Shown one piece after another: positions 1 through 9,682 of a DNA stretch of 64,000 bases. This DNA comes from Rhodothermales bacterium (GTDB taxonomy: Bacteria > Bacteroidota > Rhodothermia > Rhodothermales > Bin80). Location of the stretch: positions 1 to 64,000 of the forward strand of contig JAJEDR010000074.1 in the NCBI GenBank assembly GCA_022821385.1. The letters run 5' to 3'. The position numbers and the translations under genes were made by a program. Position 1 is the first letter of the stretch, and each line of letters opens with the position of its first letter. A model generated the notes under the pieces. The model saw nothing but the letters and a program-made list of their open reading frames with translations. It was not told where the DNA came from and did not search any database.

Positions 1-1980
1 CAAATGCTTGCCGGATTTGCCTTCTTCAAGCAGGTTGAGCATTGCTTCAAAACGCTCGTCATGCGAGCGGATAGCGTTCAGTACCTGCCATATCACTCTG
101 AATGTTTCATTTCGATCAAGCTCTTCATTCGGGTCTGAACCAGCTGGAACAACTACGGGCAGGACGACATAGCCCATGTTCTTGCCCACCGACCTGCGCA
201 TGACCCGACCCACTGCCTGAACCACCTCAATCTGACTCTTTCGAGGATGCATGAACAAAATCGCATCCAGTGCAGGGACATCCACACCTTCAGATAAACA
301 GCGAACATTTGACAGCACATGACACCTTCGATCCTGTGGCTGCACCGCATCCAGCCACTCCAGACGCTCCGCCCGACTGAGTGCATTGAATGTCCCGTCT
401 ACATGCTCCGATGCAATATCATATTCAATGAGTTTCTCCGCCTCTCCTTTTGCCGCCTCGGACTGTCGGTATTGATGCGTAACCTCTTGAAAAAACTTTG
501 CTAGCAGCTTGGAGGTTTTGATGTCCCGACAATAGGCAATCGCCCGGCGCATGGGTAAATGGTCGTCCTCTGGAAACTCCTCTGCATCCATTTTCGACAA
601 GGCGCGCCAGCAGCCAATGAGCTTGCCTGCATCACCAAGTTTTAGCTCGTACTTGGATATTGATCCACCTACGTCACGAGCCACCTCCTCTTCAGAGACC
701 GTAAGCACGATCACTTTATAGTCCGTCAACAGCCCCTGTTCCACTGCACTACCAAAACCGATCTCATAGAGTACTGGACCATAAATATCCTCATCTTCCA
801 TGGAGCATAATGTTGCATTCACCTTGCCTGCTCTGTTGCGTGCAGATGATGCGTACACTTTGGGCGTTGCCGTCATGTACAGACGGCGGTCAGTTCGCAC
901 CTGCTCCTGATCATGGATTTGCACAAAGTGGCTATCTACTTCACCCTTGATCCGAGCCCCTGCTGTTCGATGTGCCTCGTCACAGATCGCGAGGTCAAAG
1001 TCTGGCAATCCGTACTCGCGTTGCGCCTTCCCAACTACAGGAAGCGAATGATATGTGGCAAAGACGACCGTTAGCCTATTTCTTAGTTGCAGTCTTGCCT
1101 CCTGAGCTAACTTAGCTGCATCCGTTGTCGCTGGAAAAGCTAAATCCAGTACATCCATATCAATGCGGTCATCGTTTCGGCTTCGAATGCGACCGACCTG
1201 TACATCTGAACATACTGCATACGCCAGAAGTGGAAACCGTGCATCTGCAGACCACTCCCGCACTGTCTGCGACATCAGGGCCAGACTGGGAACGAGATAT
1301 AATACCCGGCCTCCTGTACCTATCAAATCTTCCGCAATGCGAAGCGATGTAAACGTCTTGCCTGTGCCGCAAGCCATGAGCAGCTTTCCTCGCGATCCAG
1401 GTGTGCTGAGACCGGTGACTACACTCTGAATTGCTTCCTTCTGATGCGGGCGAGGTGTCTTATTCGGCCCCTTTCGGACAACCTGATTTACCCTGATGTA
1501 CTTCGCCCAATCAATTGGGCTCTCCCGAAGATCATGCAGACCAATGCGCGTCACCGGTACGCTCTGGGAACGGATCGTATCCGCCGCCTGTTTACTCCAA
1601 CGTTTACCAGTCGTGTCAATAATCAGACGGCGCGTAAACTCCTTTCTGCCTGAAGAGGCCAGAAAAGAATTTATCTCCTTTTTCTGAAGCGTCTTACCCT
1701 CGGCCCAGAACTTACACTGAATCGCACACCAGCCCCCGGTATTACGAAGCTTGGCAACTAGGTCAATTCCGATGTCCTGTTCGGGGAGCCCCCGCTCCCG
1801 TGCCCAGTCCGCATAGCCCAACGGAGTCTGGTATTGATCCTTCTGAACGGGATCATGTGTGAGAAAGGCTCTGCACAAATCCTCAAATGCTGTCCCCTTA
1901 TCCCGCTCTCTGCTAAAGCCCGCCTCGCTCGCCCGCCGCCGCCAACCCTCAAGAATCTTATCTATGTCGTGTTCAGCCAT
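1..1980 (-). CDS. Type ISP-like restriction enzyme / Mrr-like nuclease fused to DEAH-box helicase, partial (C-terminus beyond window)
   Basis: Not in ORF track because it runs off the left edge. Reverse-strand reading from ATG at 1980 (MAEHDIDKILEGWRRRASEAGFSRERDKGTAFEDLCRAF...) is open to base 1. PD-(D/E)xK-type motif DIGIDLVAKLRNTGGWCAIQCKFW; helicase motifs MACGTGKTFT (Walker A), DLAICDEAHRTAG (DEAH), MTATPKVY (III), VQAVGRVMR (VI). Confidence 0.85.
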   Translation of the reverse strand, partial: MAEHDIDKILEGWRRRASEAGFSRERDKGTAFEDLCRAFLTHDPVQKDQYQTPLGYADWARERGLPEQDIGIDLVAKLRNTGGWCAIQCKFWAEGKTLQKKEINSFLASSGRKEFTRRLIIDTTGKRWSKQAADTIRSQSVPVTRIGLHDLRESPIDWAKYIRVNQVVRKGPNKTPRPHQKEAIQSVVTGLSTPGSRGKLLMACGTGKTFTSLRIAEDLIGTGGRVLYLVPSLALMSQTVREWSADARFPLLAYAVCSDVQVGRIRSRNDDRIDMDVLDLAFPATTDAAKLAQEARLQLRNRLTVVFATYHSLPVVGKAQREYGLPDFDLAICDEAHRTAGARIKGEVDSHFVQIHDQEQVRTDRRLYMTATPKVYASSARNRAGKVNATLCSMEDEDIYGPVLYEIGFGSAVEQGLLTDYKVIVLTVSEEEVARDVGGSISKYELKLGDAGKLIGCWRALSKMDAEEFPEDDHLPMRRAIAYCRDIKTSKLLAKFFQEVTHQYRQSEAAKGEAEKLIEYDIASEHVDGTFNALSRAERLEWLDAVQPQDRRCHVLSNVRCLSEGVDVPALDAILFMHPRKSQIEVVQAVGRVMRRSVGKNMGYVVLPVVVPAGSDPNEELDRNETFRVIWQVLNAIRSHDERFEAMLNLLEEGKSGKHL

Positions 1981-2540
1981 AATTGTATTCAGAACGTTCT
2001 TTCAAGGTACGAAGATATCAAAGTTGCTGACAATATCAGCATACCCCGGGGAAACGCAAAGACAGCCCGCATGAATCAACTCTGAATTGGTATCACTGAA
2101 CGAAAACGAGCTGTTACCACACATCCCAGACCATTCCGCAGATCCTCCTCGAAAATGCGTGTAAATATCTGTGGACCGTTATGACTTTCTGGAAAAAACT
2201 CTATAACCTGCTCAAAATAACCGCAACGAAGCTACCAAGTTTCCAAATCAATAAATAAATTTTCACAACAGCCAATGACCAACTATTCGGAAGCGTCGTG
2301 CTCAGATCAGGTGATTTTTTCAACTGAACCAAACGCTCCGCGAAGCTGGGGAGGCCAGTCAGGCCCTGCGACTGACGCTCTTACGTCACTCCGGGTTGAT
2401 CTAGGACCTAAAACATATCCTGAACACCGAGGCACCGCTTCATTCACCTGGGTAGGCGGTTGATTCGACGCGGGCGGCTCTGCTGATGTAAAGCCTGAGG
2501 ATGTTCCTCCACAGGGTACCAGAGATGTTTGGCGGACACC

Positions 2541-2702
2541 AATTAAGGGAGACCTCGCCGGAGGCCCCCCTTCTTTTGTTTGGGCCTCCCTAATGAGGCC
2601 CCCTTGCGTTTGGGCCTCCCTATTGAGGCCCCTTTTGTTTGGGCCTCCCTATACTGAGGCCCCCTTGCGTTTGGGCCTCCCTATATTGAGGCCCCCTTGC
2701 GT
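2541..2702. repeat. Tandem array of hairpin-forming ~30 bp units GGGCCTC-CCTAnT-GAGGCCC-CCTTGCGTTT (four clear units plus one degenerate)
   Basis: Units at 2582-2611, 2612-2640, 2641-2672, 2673-2702; conserved complementary 7-nt arms, variable loops CCTAAT, CCTATT, CCTATACT, CCTATATT; degenerate first unit about 2547-2581. Confidence 0.85.
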
Positions 2703-2730
2703 GTTGTCCAGCGTAGTACCGAGGGACAAC
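2703..2730. repeat. Inverted repeat GTTGTCC-N14-GGACAAC directly abutting the hairpin array
   Basis: gttgtcc agcgtagtaccgag ggacaac read directly. Confidence 0.7.
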
Positions 2731-3328
2731 ACCGGTTGTAAATACATTCAATGAAATGTTCCGATAATCTACTACATCCGGGATGTGTTACTCAGCAAGA
2801 GGAATAAATTGTGTCATTCTCAGCACAAAACCCCAATGCAACCGTGGTAGAATATAGGTAGTGTCAGCCAGAAGAAACCTACGATGCCCGCTGAACTAGC
2901 TGCGATCCGTATACTTAAACGAAAGAGAATTGTAATTCAAACATCGTAGACTCATAGTGTAAATTCTCCCAGAAAATGCAGGGGAAGGTCCATGGACAAT
3001 TGCGATTAACCGAAGAAAAAATCCGCAACAATCTGCTTTGAGGCCACCTCAACGCAACCATTTGAAACTTTAAATCAATGAGCTACACCTTTCCAATAAG
3101 AACTCCAAAGACCAGCTGTCGAAAAAAGAGTTAGATCAAGCAATTAGCGCTCACAAGGCTTCGATTTGTGGTAAAGAGTTTGGTTGAATATGAAAAACCT
3201 ACAAAGGCGGCAAACCGGACCTAGCTAGAATCCCGCGAAGTCCAATTGAAACCACAACCAACTCTTTGGCGGTCTCTCATCATCTGACAAATAAGCCGTA
3301 CATTCCCCGGATATGATACAACTGAACA

Positions 3329-3622
3329 ATGCGGGACATCCTATTCGTCGCTGCCTTAGTCTTGATCGTGCTGAGCTGGCTCGGACCAATCGTGCTCTTT
3401 CGTCGATCATTAACAACTCGGACTAAGTTTTTCATTACTCTCGGACTCATCCTCCCCTTTGCCTCGTTCGGAGCACTTGCGCCAAGTAGAGGGGCGCTTT
3501 GGGGATCAGCCATACTAATTGTGATGGGCAGTATGATCGCAAAATACTGGCTGGACTGGCGTAGAGAATTAACGGCCTCCGATAAAACTCTGATCGGACA
3601 TGGTAATAAGCCAATAGCTTGA
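3329..3622 (+). CDS. Small hydrophobic (membrane) protein, hypothetical
   Basis: 97-aa ORF with several hydrophobic segments (LFVAALVLIVLSWLGPIVLF, FFITLGLILPFASFGAL). Confidence 0.45.
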   Translation: MRDILFVAALVLIVLSWLGPIVLFRRSLTTRTKFFITLGLILPFASFGALAPSRGALWGSAILIVMGSMIAKYWLDWRRELTASDKTLIGHGNKPIA

Positions 3623-3674
3623 AATCATGTACGTGCCCCGCGAGCGGTGTTCGGTGCCGAATATATCTGCACGC

Positions 3675-5357
3675 TTATTGCCACCCCCGTCCGCAAATAA
3701 AAGACTCTATCCCCAATTGCTCCAAAGTAGCCGCCTTCGCTAATAAAGCCTGCCGTGCCCCTCCCTCATCAGGTACATAAACAACCTGGATATGGTTTGC
3801 CTTGTGCCGTGCCATAAGCTGCTGCCGAGATGTACCCTCCAATACCGCATGCATGATTGGCCATTGGTGAGTCGTAGACTGCCAGCGCCGTTCAGTTTCT
3901 TCATCCGGTAATGCAATCGCCTCCCCACGTCCAAGGTCCGCCTTTAGCCTGCCATCTTCCACGTAAATACGACTCCAGATGATCTGACCAGGCTTGCATA
4001 CTCCCTTGACGGTCCCCCCACCCAAACGGAAATACATCGGCGGCTGCCGCTCACTCATTGTACCGCTGTAACCACCAACAAAATGAGCAGGAGGGGCCGC
4101 CCCGGAAATCTGAAATGTCCAGACAAACTTCCCATCGTACCGCTCACCCCAGCGCACATCGTGTAACGTATTTTCCGAGGGATATCCGAGCGACTGCCAC
4201 AGAACTGCAGTTATGTACCCGTCTAGCCCAGCGCACTCGTCCACCTCATTGAAATGGACCAGAGCCCGACCGGCGTAGAGTTCTCGGCTTCCATCTCGAC
4301 TCGAAACTGGAGGACGCTCTGTACTGTTGAGCAACCCTTCTGCCAGATCTGATGCCGGAAGGAGATCTTTCAAGCCTTGCTGATACTGTATACCGATCGT
4401 ATCACAACCAAAATCATCTGCAATCCGGAGCGCGGCGATATACATTTTGCATTGCTGTAAAACCTGGGCTTCCGTTAGCTCAGTAGCCTCATCCGTTCCG
4501 AATGCGAACGACATTCCCCGCTCCTGTACCCACGTCAGGCAGGACGCTGCTTCCTCATCGGTCACCTGAAGAGTTTCGTAATAAAGCGCACTCTGACTTA
4601 AGCGCTCCTTGAACATCCCTACCTGATTTAACAAATGATCCGGGATGATCGCATTGTACATTCCCATACATCCCTCATCAAAGACCCCCATAATGGGCAT
4701 ACTGTCTTTGATTTGCCTAGCAATACGATTCCCAAGCACACGGGCATACCCTGGTAGACTCATTCGCGCAACAGGAATTACATGCGAATCATCCTGGACC
4801 ACATTCTTTCCGGCCAGCCAGCGTGACAAACACGTGTTGAAATGTTCGTCCGCAAAATTCTCGCTCCAAAGCGTGGTGTATGGTACACCGGCCTTGGCGA
4901 GCGATCCGTTCATATTCAACATCCCCACAAGACCCGGCCATGTACCGCTCCAATTGGCAACTGTGAGAATTGGCCCCTTATGCACCATCAACCCCGACAA
5001 GACATGATGAGAATACTGCCAGGCAGCAAACACGACCACTATCGGACTCTCTGGGTGGATCCCCTGAAACACTTCGCGTCCATACTTCTGGCTGTCAATG
5101 AACCCGTGCCCCGTATTCGCATCTACCGGATGCCCCCGCACAACGTCATATCCGCTTGATCGAATGGCCTGGGCAACCGCAAGCTCAACTTTCTCCTGCT
5201 CCGGCCAACAAGTCTGGTTTGCCGAGAGGCGTAGATCCCCACTGGCAATGATCGTCACTTCGGGAGTATCCCGTCTCGCTAACTGCATTTTAACGCTGTG
5301 TTTGTTCCTGATAAGACCTAATATAGTCATCAACGAACGTCTGATTGCCTCCCACAA
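3675..5357 (-). CDS. L-fucose/L-arabinose isomerase-like family protein
   Basis: 560-aa ORF; overall pattern of FucI-like proteins (IVVFAAWQYSHHVL, GVFDEGCMGMYNAIIPDHLLN, C-terminal GGGTVKGVCKPGQIIWSRIYVEDG). Confidence 0.65.
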   Translation of the reverse strand: MWEAIRRSLMTILGLIRNKHSVKMQLARRDTPEVTIIASGDLRLSANQTCWPEQEKVELAVAQAIRSSGYDVVRGHPVDANTGHGFIDSQKYGREVFQGIHPESPIVVVFAAWQYSHHVLSGLMVHKGPILTVANWSGTWPGLVGMLNMNGSLAKAGVPYTTLWSENFADEHFNTCLSRWLAGKNVVQDDSHVIPVARMSLPGYARVLGNRIARQIKDSMPIMGVFDEGCMGMYNAIIPDHLLNQVGMFKERLSQSALYYETLQVTDEEAASCLTWVQERGMSFAFGTDEATELTEAQVLQQCKMYIAALRIADDFGCDTIGIQYQQGLKDLLPASDLAEGLLNSTERPPVSSRDGSRELYAGRALVHFNEVDECAGLDGYITAVLWQSLGYPSENTLHDVRWGERYDGKFVWTFQISGAAPPAHFVGGYSGTMSERQPPMYFRLGGGTVKGVCKPGQIIWSRIYVEDGRLKADLGRGEAIALPDEETERRWQSTTHQWPIMHAVLEGTSRQQLMARHKANHIQVVYVPDEGGARQALLAKAATLEQLGIESFICGRGWQ

Positions 5358-5429
5358 CCGCGTAGTGCAACCGTAGGTAAGAGATTGCGTAACTAGTGAG
5401 GAAGCCTTGCATAATTATCCATTCATTCC

Positions 5430-5759
5430 ATGAATACACGTAATCTAGGAGACCGTGTCGGGGAACGGTTCGAAGAAATTAAGTTAGAAGGATCGCAGCT
5501 GGTGGACAAAGTAAAGGAACTTGCAAAAGAGGGCAAAACCAGCAAAATCTCCATCATCAAGGACGGGCGAACATTGGCAGATTTCCCCCTGTATCTCGGC
5601 TTGGGAGGATCTGTCGCAGCGGTCGCGCTTTCGCCGACCCTCGCTGCGATTGGAGCGATTGCCGCGCTCGTGACAGATGACATCACGGTACGCATTGAAC
5701 GCAATCCCACAGAGGGTATTGAGCGGAGGCCGTCACAGAATAATGACGATCTGTCGTGA
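5430..5759 (+). CDS. DUF4342-like small protein
   Basis: 109 aa; VKELAKEGKTSKISIIKDGRTLADFPLYLGLGGSVAAVALSPTLAAIGAIAALVTDDITVRIER matches the recalled DUF4342 pattern. Confidence 0.6.
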   Translation: MNTRNLGDRVGERFEEIKLEGSQLVDKVKELAKEGKTSKISIIKDGRTLADFPLYLGLGGSVAAVALSPTLAAIGAIAALVTDDITVRIERNPTEGIERRPSQNNDDLS

Positions 5760-6721
5760 GTGTCTCCTTCGCCGTAGGATTTGGAGATATCGTTGCGGCA
5801 GCCGGTTTACTCCAAGGCGTAGCACATAATACGCCGGTAATCACGTCGCGTACACTGGACATGCGTGCGAACGCGCGTGTTTACTGCAAATGCGAAAGTT
5901 TTCAGCGTACCGGTGCATTCAAGTTTCGGGGGGCTTACAATGCATTGACCCGGGTTCCAAAAGCAACGCGGGAAGTATTAACCTATTCCTCGGGCAACCA
6001 TGCTCAGGCGGTCGCACTTGCGGGATCACTCCTCGACATCCAGCCGACCATCATTATGCCCCGGGATGCTCCAGAAGTGAAGCGTGAGGCCACTGCAGCT
6101 TATGGAGCAAATATTATCCCCTATGATCGGAGCGAGGTTACCCGCGAAGCACTCGCGCAGCAGTTGGCCAACGAACGCGGGCTACCGATCATTCCTCCAT
6201 ACGACCACCCGCACATTATAGCTGGTCAGGGAACGGCAGCATTGGAATTGTTGCAGTCTCAACCGGATATTGAAGTACTTCTTGTACCCTGTGGCGGGGG
6301 TGGACTTTTGTCTGGCACGACGTTAGCAGCCCATGCAATTCGACCAAGTATTCGTGTCATCGGTGTGGAGCCGGCAATGGCGAATGATGCTGCCCTCAGT
6401 TTCAAGAGTGGTACGCTACACACTGTGCACAACCCGCAAACAATTGCAGACGGTGCACGCACACCGTCACTCGGAGCACTGACCTTTCCAATCATACACG
6501 CCCTAGCCCACGACATCGTTGTCGTTACGGAAGATGCCATCGTTGACGCCATGCAGTTTCTGTGGGAGCGCATGAAGCTTGTTGTTGAACCAACCGGAGC
6601 AATGGGCGTGGCTGCACTCTTAAGTGGTGTGATTGCCGTAGAGCGCAGGAATGTGGGGGTAATTATCAGCGGTGGCAACGTGGATTTCAGCCAGACACCA
6701 GCGTGGTCAAAACACGCTTGA
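5756..6721 (+). CDS. Threonine/serine dehydratase (PLP-dependent fold type II)
   Basis: 321 aa; PLP-lysine motif FQRTGAFKFRGAYNAL, SSGNHAQAVA, glycine loop PCGGGGLLSGT; 4-nt overlap with upstream ORF. Confidence 0.85.
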   Translation: MSVSFAVGFGDIVAAAGLLQGVAHNTPVITSRTLDMRANARVYCKCESFQRTGAFKFRGAYNALTRVPKATREVLTYSSGNHAQAVALAGSLLDIQPTIIMPRDAPEVKREATAAYGANIIPYDRSEVTREALAQQLANERGLPIIPPYDHPHIIAGQGTAALELLQSQPDIEVLLVPCGGGGLLSGTTLAAHAIRPSIRVIGVEPAMANDAALSFKSGTLHTVHNPQTIADGARTPSLGALTFPIIHALAHDIVVVTEDAIVDAMQFLWERMKLVVEPTGAMGVAALLSGVIAVERRNVGVIISGGNVDFSQTPAWSKHA

Positions 6722-6908
6722 TTTGGAAGGTATTTTCAAGTAAAATTGCCCACCTGTGTGGAGTTAATGAAATAGTATTCACGGTGTTCAGCGGATTGCG
6801 GATTCGAACAGAGCCGCAAGGAATCTTGAGACAAGTCAATTACGCTTGGCTCCAGGTTTTTTCCCAGAACAACAGCCCTTTATAGGCTGTCCAAGCGTGT
6901 GCTTGGCG

Positions 6909-7541
6909 CTATTTCTTGTACTTTACCGAGCAGCCGTAAGGTCGGGAGATCGCCACGGATACCTCATCGCCATTCATGGCCTCCTCCAAAGCTGCACGGA
7001 CATAGTTGTTGGCCAACTTGGTCTTCTCATAGCTGGCGCGCGGCTGGTCGTCTATGCCGCCTTTGTAGATCAAGACACCCTCCTTGTCGATGATGTACAT
7101 GTGAGGCGTGGTTTTCGCCCCGTACAACTTGCCGACATCACCTTCTGGATCCAGCAGAATGGCGGACTGCATGCCACCCATACTCTCATTTTGCTCGTTC
7201 ATTTCGTCAGATTCGTAGTACCCTTGCGTGCCCGGAGCGGACGACACAATAGACAGCCATCTAACGCCTTTCTCGGTAAACTCCTTCTGAAGCGCCGGCA
7301 TGTTGCCGGTTCGATAGTGACGCTCAACGTACGGGCAACCGAAATTGAGCCACTCTAAAACGACAAACTCACCCTGCAAACTTTCCAGATCGTACGACTC
7401 GCCATCGGTCCCCGGAAGCGTGAATACAGGAGCTGGCTCGCCGATTTCGGCTTCGTCAGAAGAACTTTGCTGGTTGACACCTATGGAAACCAGCACGAGA
7501 AGGAGCACAATGAAATGTGCGGAGGCGTGAAACTCTTTCAT
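6909..7541 (-). CDS. Redoxin/thioredoxin-fold (AhpC/TSA-like) periplasmic protein
   Basis: 210 aa, N-terminal hydrophobic segment, GEPAPVFTLPGTDGESYDLESLQGEFVVLEWLNFGCPYVERHY; 4-nt overlap with upstream DsbD-like gene. Confidence 0.75.
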   Translation of the reverse strand: MKEFHASAHFIVLLLVLVSIGVNQQSSSDEAEIGEPAPVFTLPGTDGESYDLESLQGEFVVLEWLNFGCPYVERHYRTGNMPALQKEFTEKGVRWLSIVSSAPGTQGYYESDEMNEQNESMGGMQSAILLDPEGDVGKLYGAKTTPHMYIIDKEGVLIYKGGIDDQPRASYEKTKLANNYVRAALEEAMNGDEVSVAISRPYGCSVKYKK

Positions 7542-9682
7542 GTGTCCGTTGGATTTGTTGTATTAAGCGATTCAGCGCGATTTGGAAGCAAGGCTAACGC
7601 GTCCACGACAATGGACTCCGTAAGCACCTCAGGTAACAACACAGGGGGATCGTTGTTTCCACGGTAGAGCACATATAGCGGCACGCCACTTCGTCCATGA
7701 GACTCCAAGGCGCGCGTGATTTCGGCATTACGGCTGGTCCAGTCAGCCCGCATTAATACGACATCTTTTTGGGCGAAGGCGGATAATAGTGTGCTGCTGG
7801 AAAGTGTAGTTTTCTTGTTCACCTGGCAGGTCAGACACCATGCGGCGGTAAAATCCACAAACACCGGGCGTCCTTCGCGGCTGAGCTGCTGAACCTGTTC
7901 TGTCGAATAGACAGACCAAAGACCATCTGAGGTCACGTCAGTTTGCGACATGCTTTGCTGCTGAGCACCCTGATAAGCGGACCATATCCCCATGCACACT
8001 GAGACTAGTGCTATACCACGCGTAACGATCCGCACGGAAGAGCTCACTTGTACAGATGGCCAGCGCCCCACTATCCAGGCAGCTACTGCGAACAGCAGCA
8101 GCCCCAACAGCAATAGCCCGAGTCCGTTGACTCCTGCCTGATTGCCGAACACCCATGCCAACCAAACGCTCGTGCCCAGCATTGGAAAAGCCAGCACATG
8201 CTTGAGCGTCTCCATCCACTGCCCCGGTCGCGGAAGTTTGTCAGATAGCACGGGAAACGTGGACAAAATCACATACGGTGCTGCCATCCCTAATCCAAGG
8301 GCGACAAAGATGGCCAAGGCCTGAGCTGTCGGAAGCACTACGGCCGCACCGAGAGCCGCACCCATGAACGGTGCAGTGCACGGCGTAGCAACCAGCGTGG
8401 CCAATGCGCCATCCTGACAAGACCGCATCAGCGAGTGCGAGGTACCAGATTGGGTTAAGCCCGTGAAGGTGAAGCCCCGAATATCGAATACGCCGAACAG
8501 GTTGAGGCCAATGGCCAGAAACAAAAATGCCATGCCCGCTACAAAAAGCGGCGATTGAAGTTGAAAGCCCCAGCCAATTTGGCTGCCGGCAGCGCGCAGT
8601 GTAAAAAGCAGCCCAGCCAACACCAAAAATAAAACGACAACGCCCGTGGCGAACGCTACGCCGTGCCATACACGGTTTGCACTATCAAGTTTATTGTGCT
8701 GCGCAAGGCTCAGCAGCTTAATAGACAGCACTGGGAAAACGCAGGGCATCAGATTTAACAGAAGACCCCCGATCAGCGCAAACAGGATTAGAATAGGCAG
8801 GGTGCTGCTGGTATTTTGATCAGCCTCGGTTCGCAGCTGTACATCAATATCAAGCGCCCTTGCAGTCTGTGCTGTGTCGAAATACTGCCCCTCGCTAGCA
8901 ACCAAGACCCCTTGTAATCTGTCGGGCAACTCTGTTGCATATTCAGACTGCTGCAACGCAAATACGAAAGCATCGCCATCCTTGCTCATAGGCTGATCCA
9001 CCGCGTGCTCGAGTAGCATAAGCTGCGCGGGGAAGAAATATGCTCCCTGCAGGTCTGGTGCCGCATCTGTCGGAGGCGAGACACGCAAAGCGAAGGAATT
9101 TGAATAATGACTGGCCTCGATAGTCCAGGCCGGGTCCTGGACAGGCAATTTGGCCCGCGCCGCAGCAATTTCCTCAAAATATGGCCCGGGCGTAGGTACT
9201 GCTTCGCGCACTGGCAGCGATAGGGAAACAGTCTCTTGCGCAAAGAGACAAACATCTCTGCAGATCAACCAGTCGGCTGTCGTGGAAAGCGTTACGGGGC
9301 TTTCAGATAGCTCGTTAGGCGGCGTGATCGTGACCAAAAAGGTTACGACATTTGAGTACCCGTATGATCGCAGCGGCCCGGCATCAATTTTTTCTGGATA
9401 CGGCCACTGGATTGGACCTGCGCTAAATCCTGAAGGCAAATCCCATGTGAGTGTGATCGGTTCTCCTACATCCCCCGGATTGATCCAGTAGCTATGCCAA
9501 TCCTCGTCCAACTTCAGTGTCACTCCCACCGTAAACCGGGTACCCGGTGCGATCCATTCGAAATCACCTATTAAAGCGGCTTCGCTAAACGGACTGGGGT
9601 CGTCTGTCTGCCCAAACGTAGACGAGCTGCAGATGAGCATGCCGCACGCCACGGCCCAAACCAGCCTGAACTTCATGGTCAT
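7538..9682 (-). CDS. dsbD: Thiol:disulfide interchange protein, DsbD family (N-terminal domain + TM domain + C-terminal thioredoxin)
   Basis: 714 aa; signal peptide, LNLMPCVFPVLSIK, DGALATLVATPCTAPFMG, C-terminal FVDFTAAWCLTCQVNKK. Confidence 0.85.
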   Translation of the reverse strand: MTMKFRLVWAVACGMLICSSSTFGQTDDPSPFSEAALIGDFEWIAPGTRFTVGVTLKLDEDWHSYWINPGDVGEPITLTWDLPSGFSAGPIQWPYPEKIDAGPLRSYGYSNVVTFLVTITPPNELSESPVTLSTTADWLICRDVCLFAQETVSLSLPVREAVPTPGPYFEEIAAARAKLPVQDPAWTIEASHYSNSFALRVSPPTDAAPDLQGAYFFPAQLMLLEHAVDQPMSKDGDAFVFALQQSEYATELPDRLQGVLVASEGQYFDTAQTARALDIDVQLRTEADQNTSSTLPILILFALIGGLLLNLMPCVFPVLSIKLLSLAQHNKLDSANRVWHGVAFATGVVVLFLVLAGLLFTLRAAGSQIGWGFQLQSPLFVAGMAFLFLAIGLNLFGVFDIRGFTFTGLTQSGTSHSLMRSCQDGALATLVATPCTAPFMGAALGAAVVLPTAQALAIFVALGLGMAAPYVILSTFPVLSDKLPRPGQWMETLKHVLAFPMLGTSVWLAWVFGNQAGVNGLGLLLLGLLLFAVAAWIVGRWPSVQVSSSVRIVTRGIALVSVCMGIWSAYQGAQQQSMSQTDVTSDGLWSVYSTEQVQQLSREGRPVFVDFTAAWCLTCQVNKKTTLSSSTLLSAFAQKDVVLMRADWTSRNAEITRALESHGRSGVPLYVLYRGNNDPPVLLPEVLTESIVVDALALLPNRAESLNTTNPTDT

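Noticed and set aside
153-2085. Many small ORFs on both strands (153..386-, 319..504+, 1125..1352+, 1163..1429+, 1444..1653+, 1758..1952-, 1834..2085+)
   Set aside because: They are shadow frames of the single minus-strand nuclease-helicase gene that runs off the window.
2275-2463. 62-aa plus-strand ORF
   Set aside because: No recognisable motif, no convincing ribosome-binding site, in gene-poor debris.
2541-2702. CRISPR-like appearance of the hairpin array
   Set aside because: Linkers between arms are only 6-10 nt and nearly identical; no unique spacers and no cas genes.
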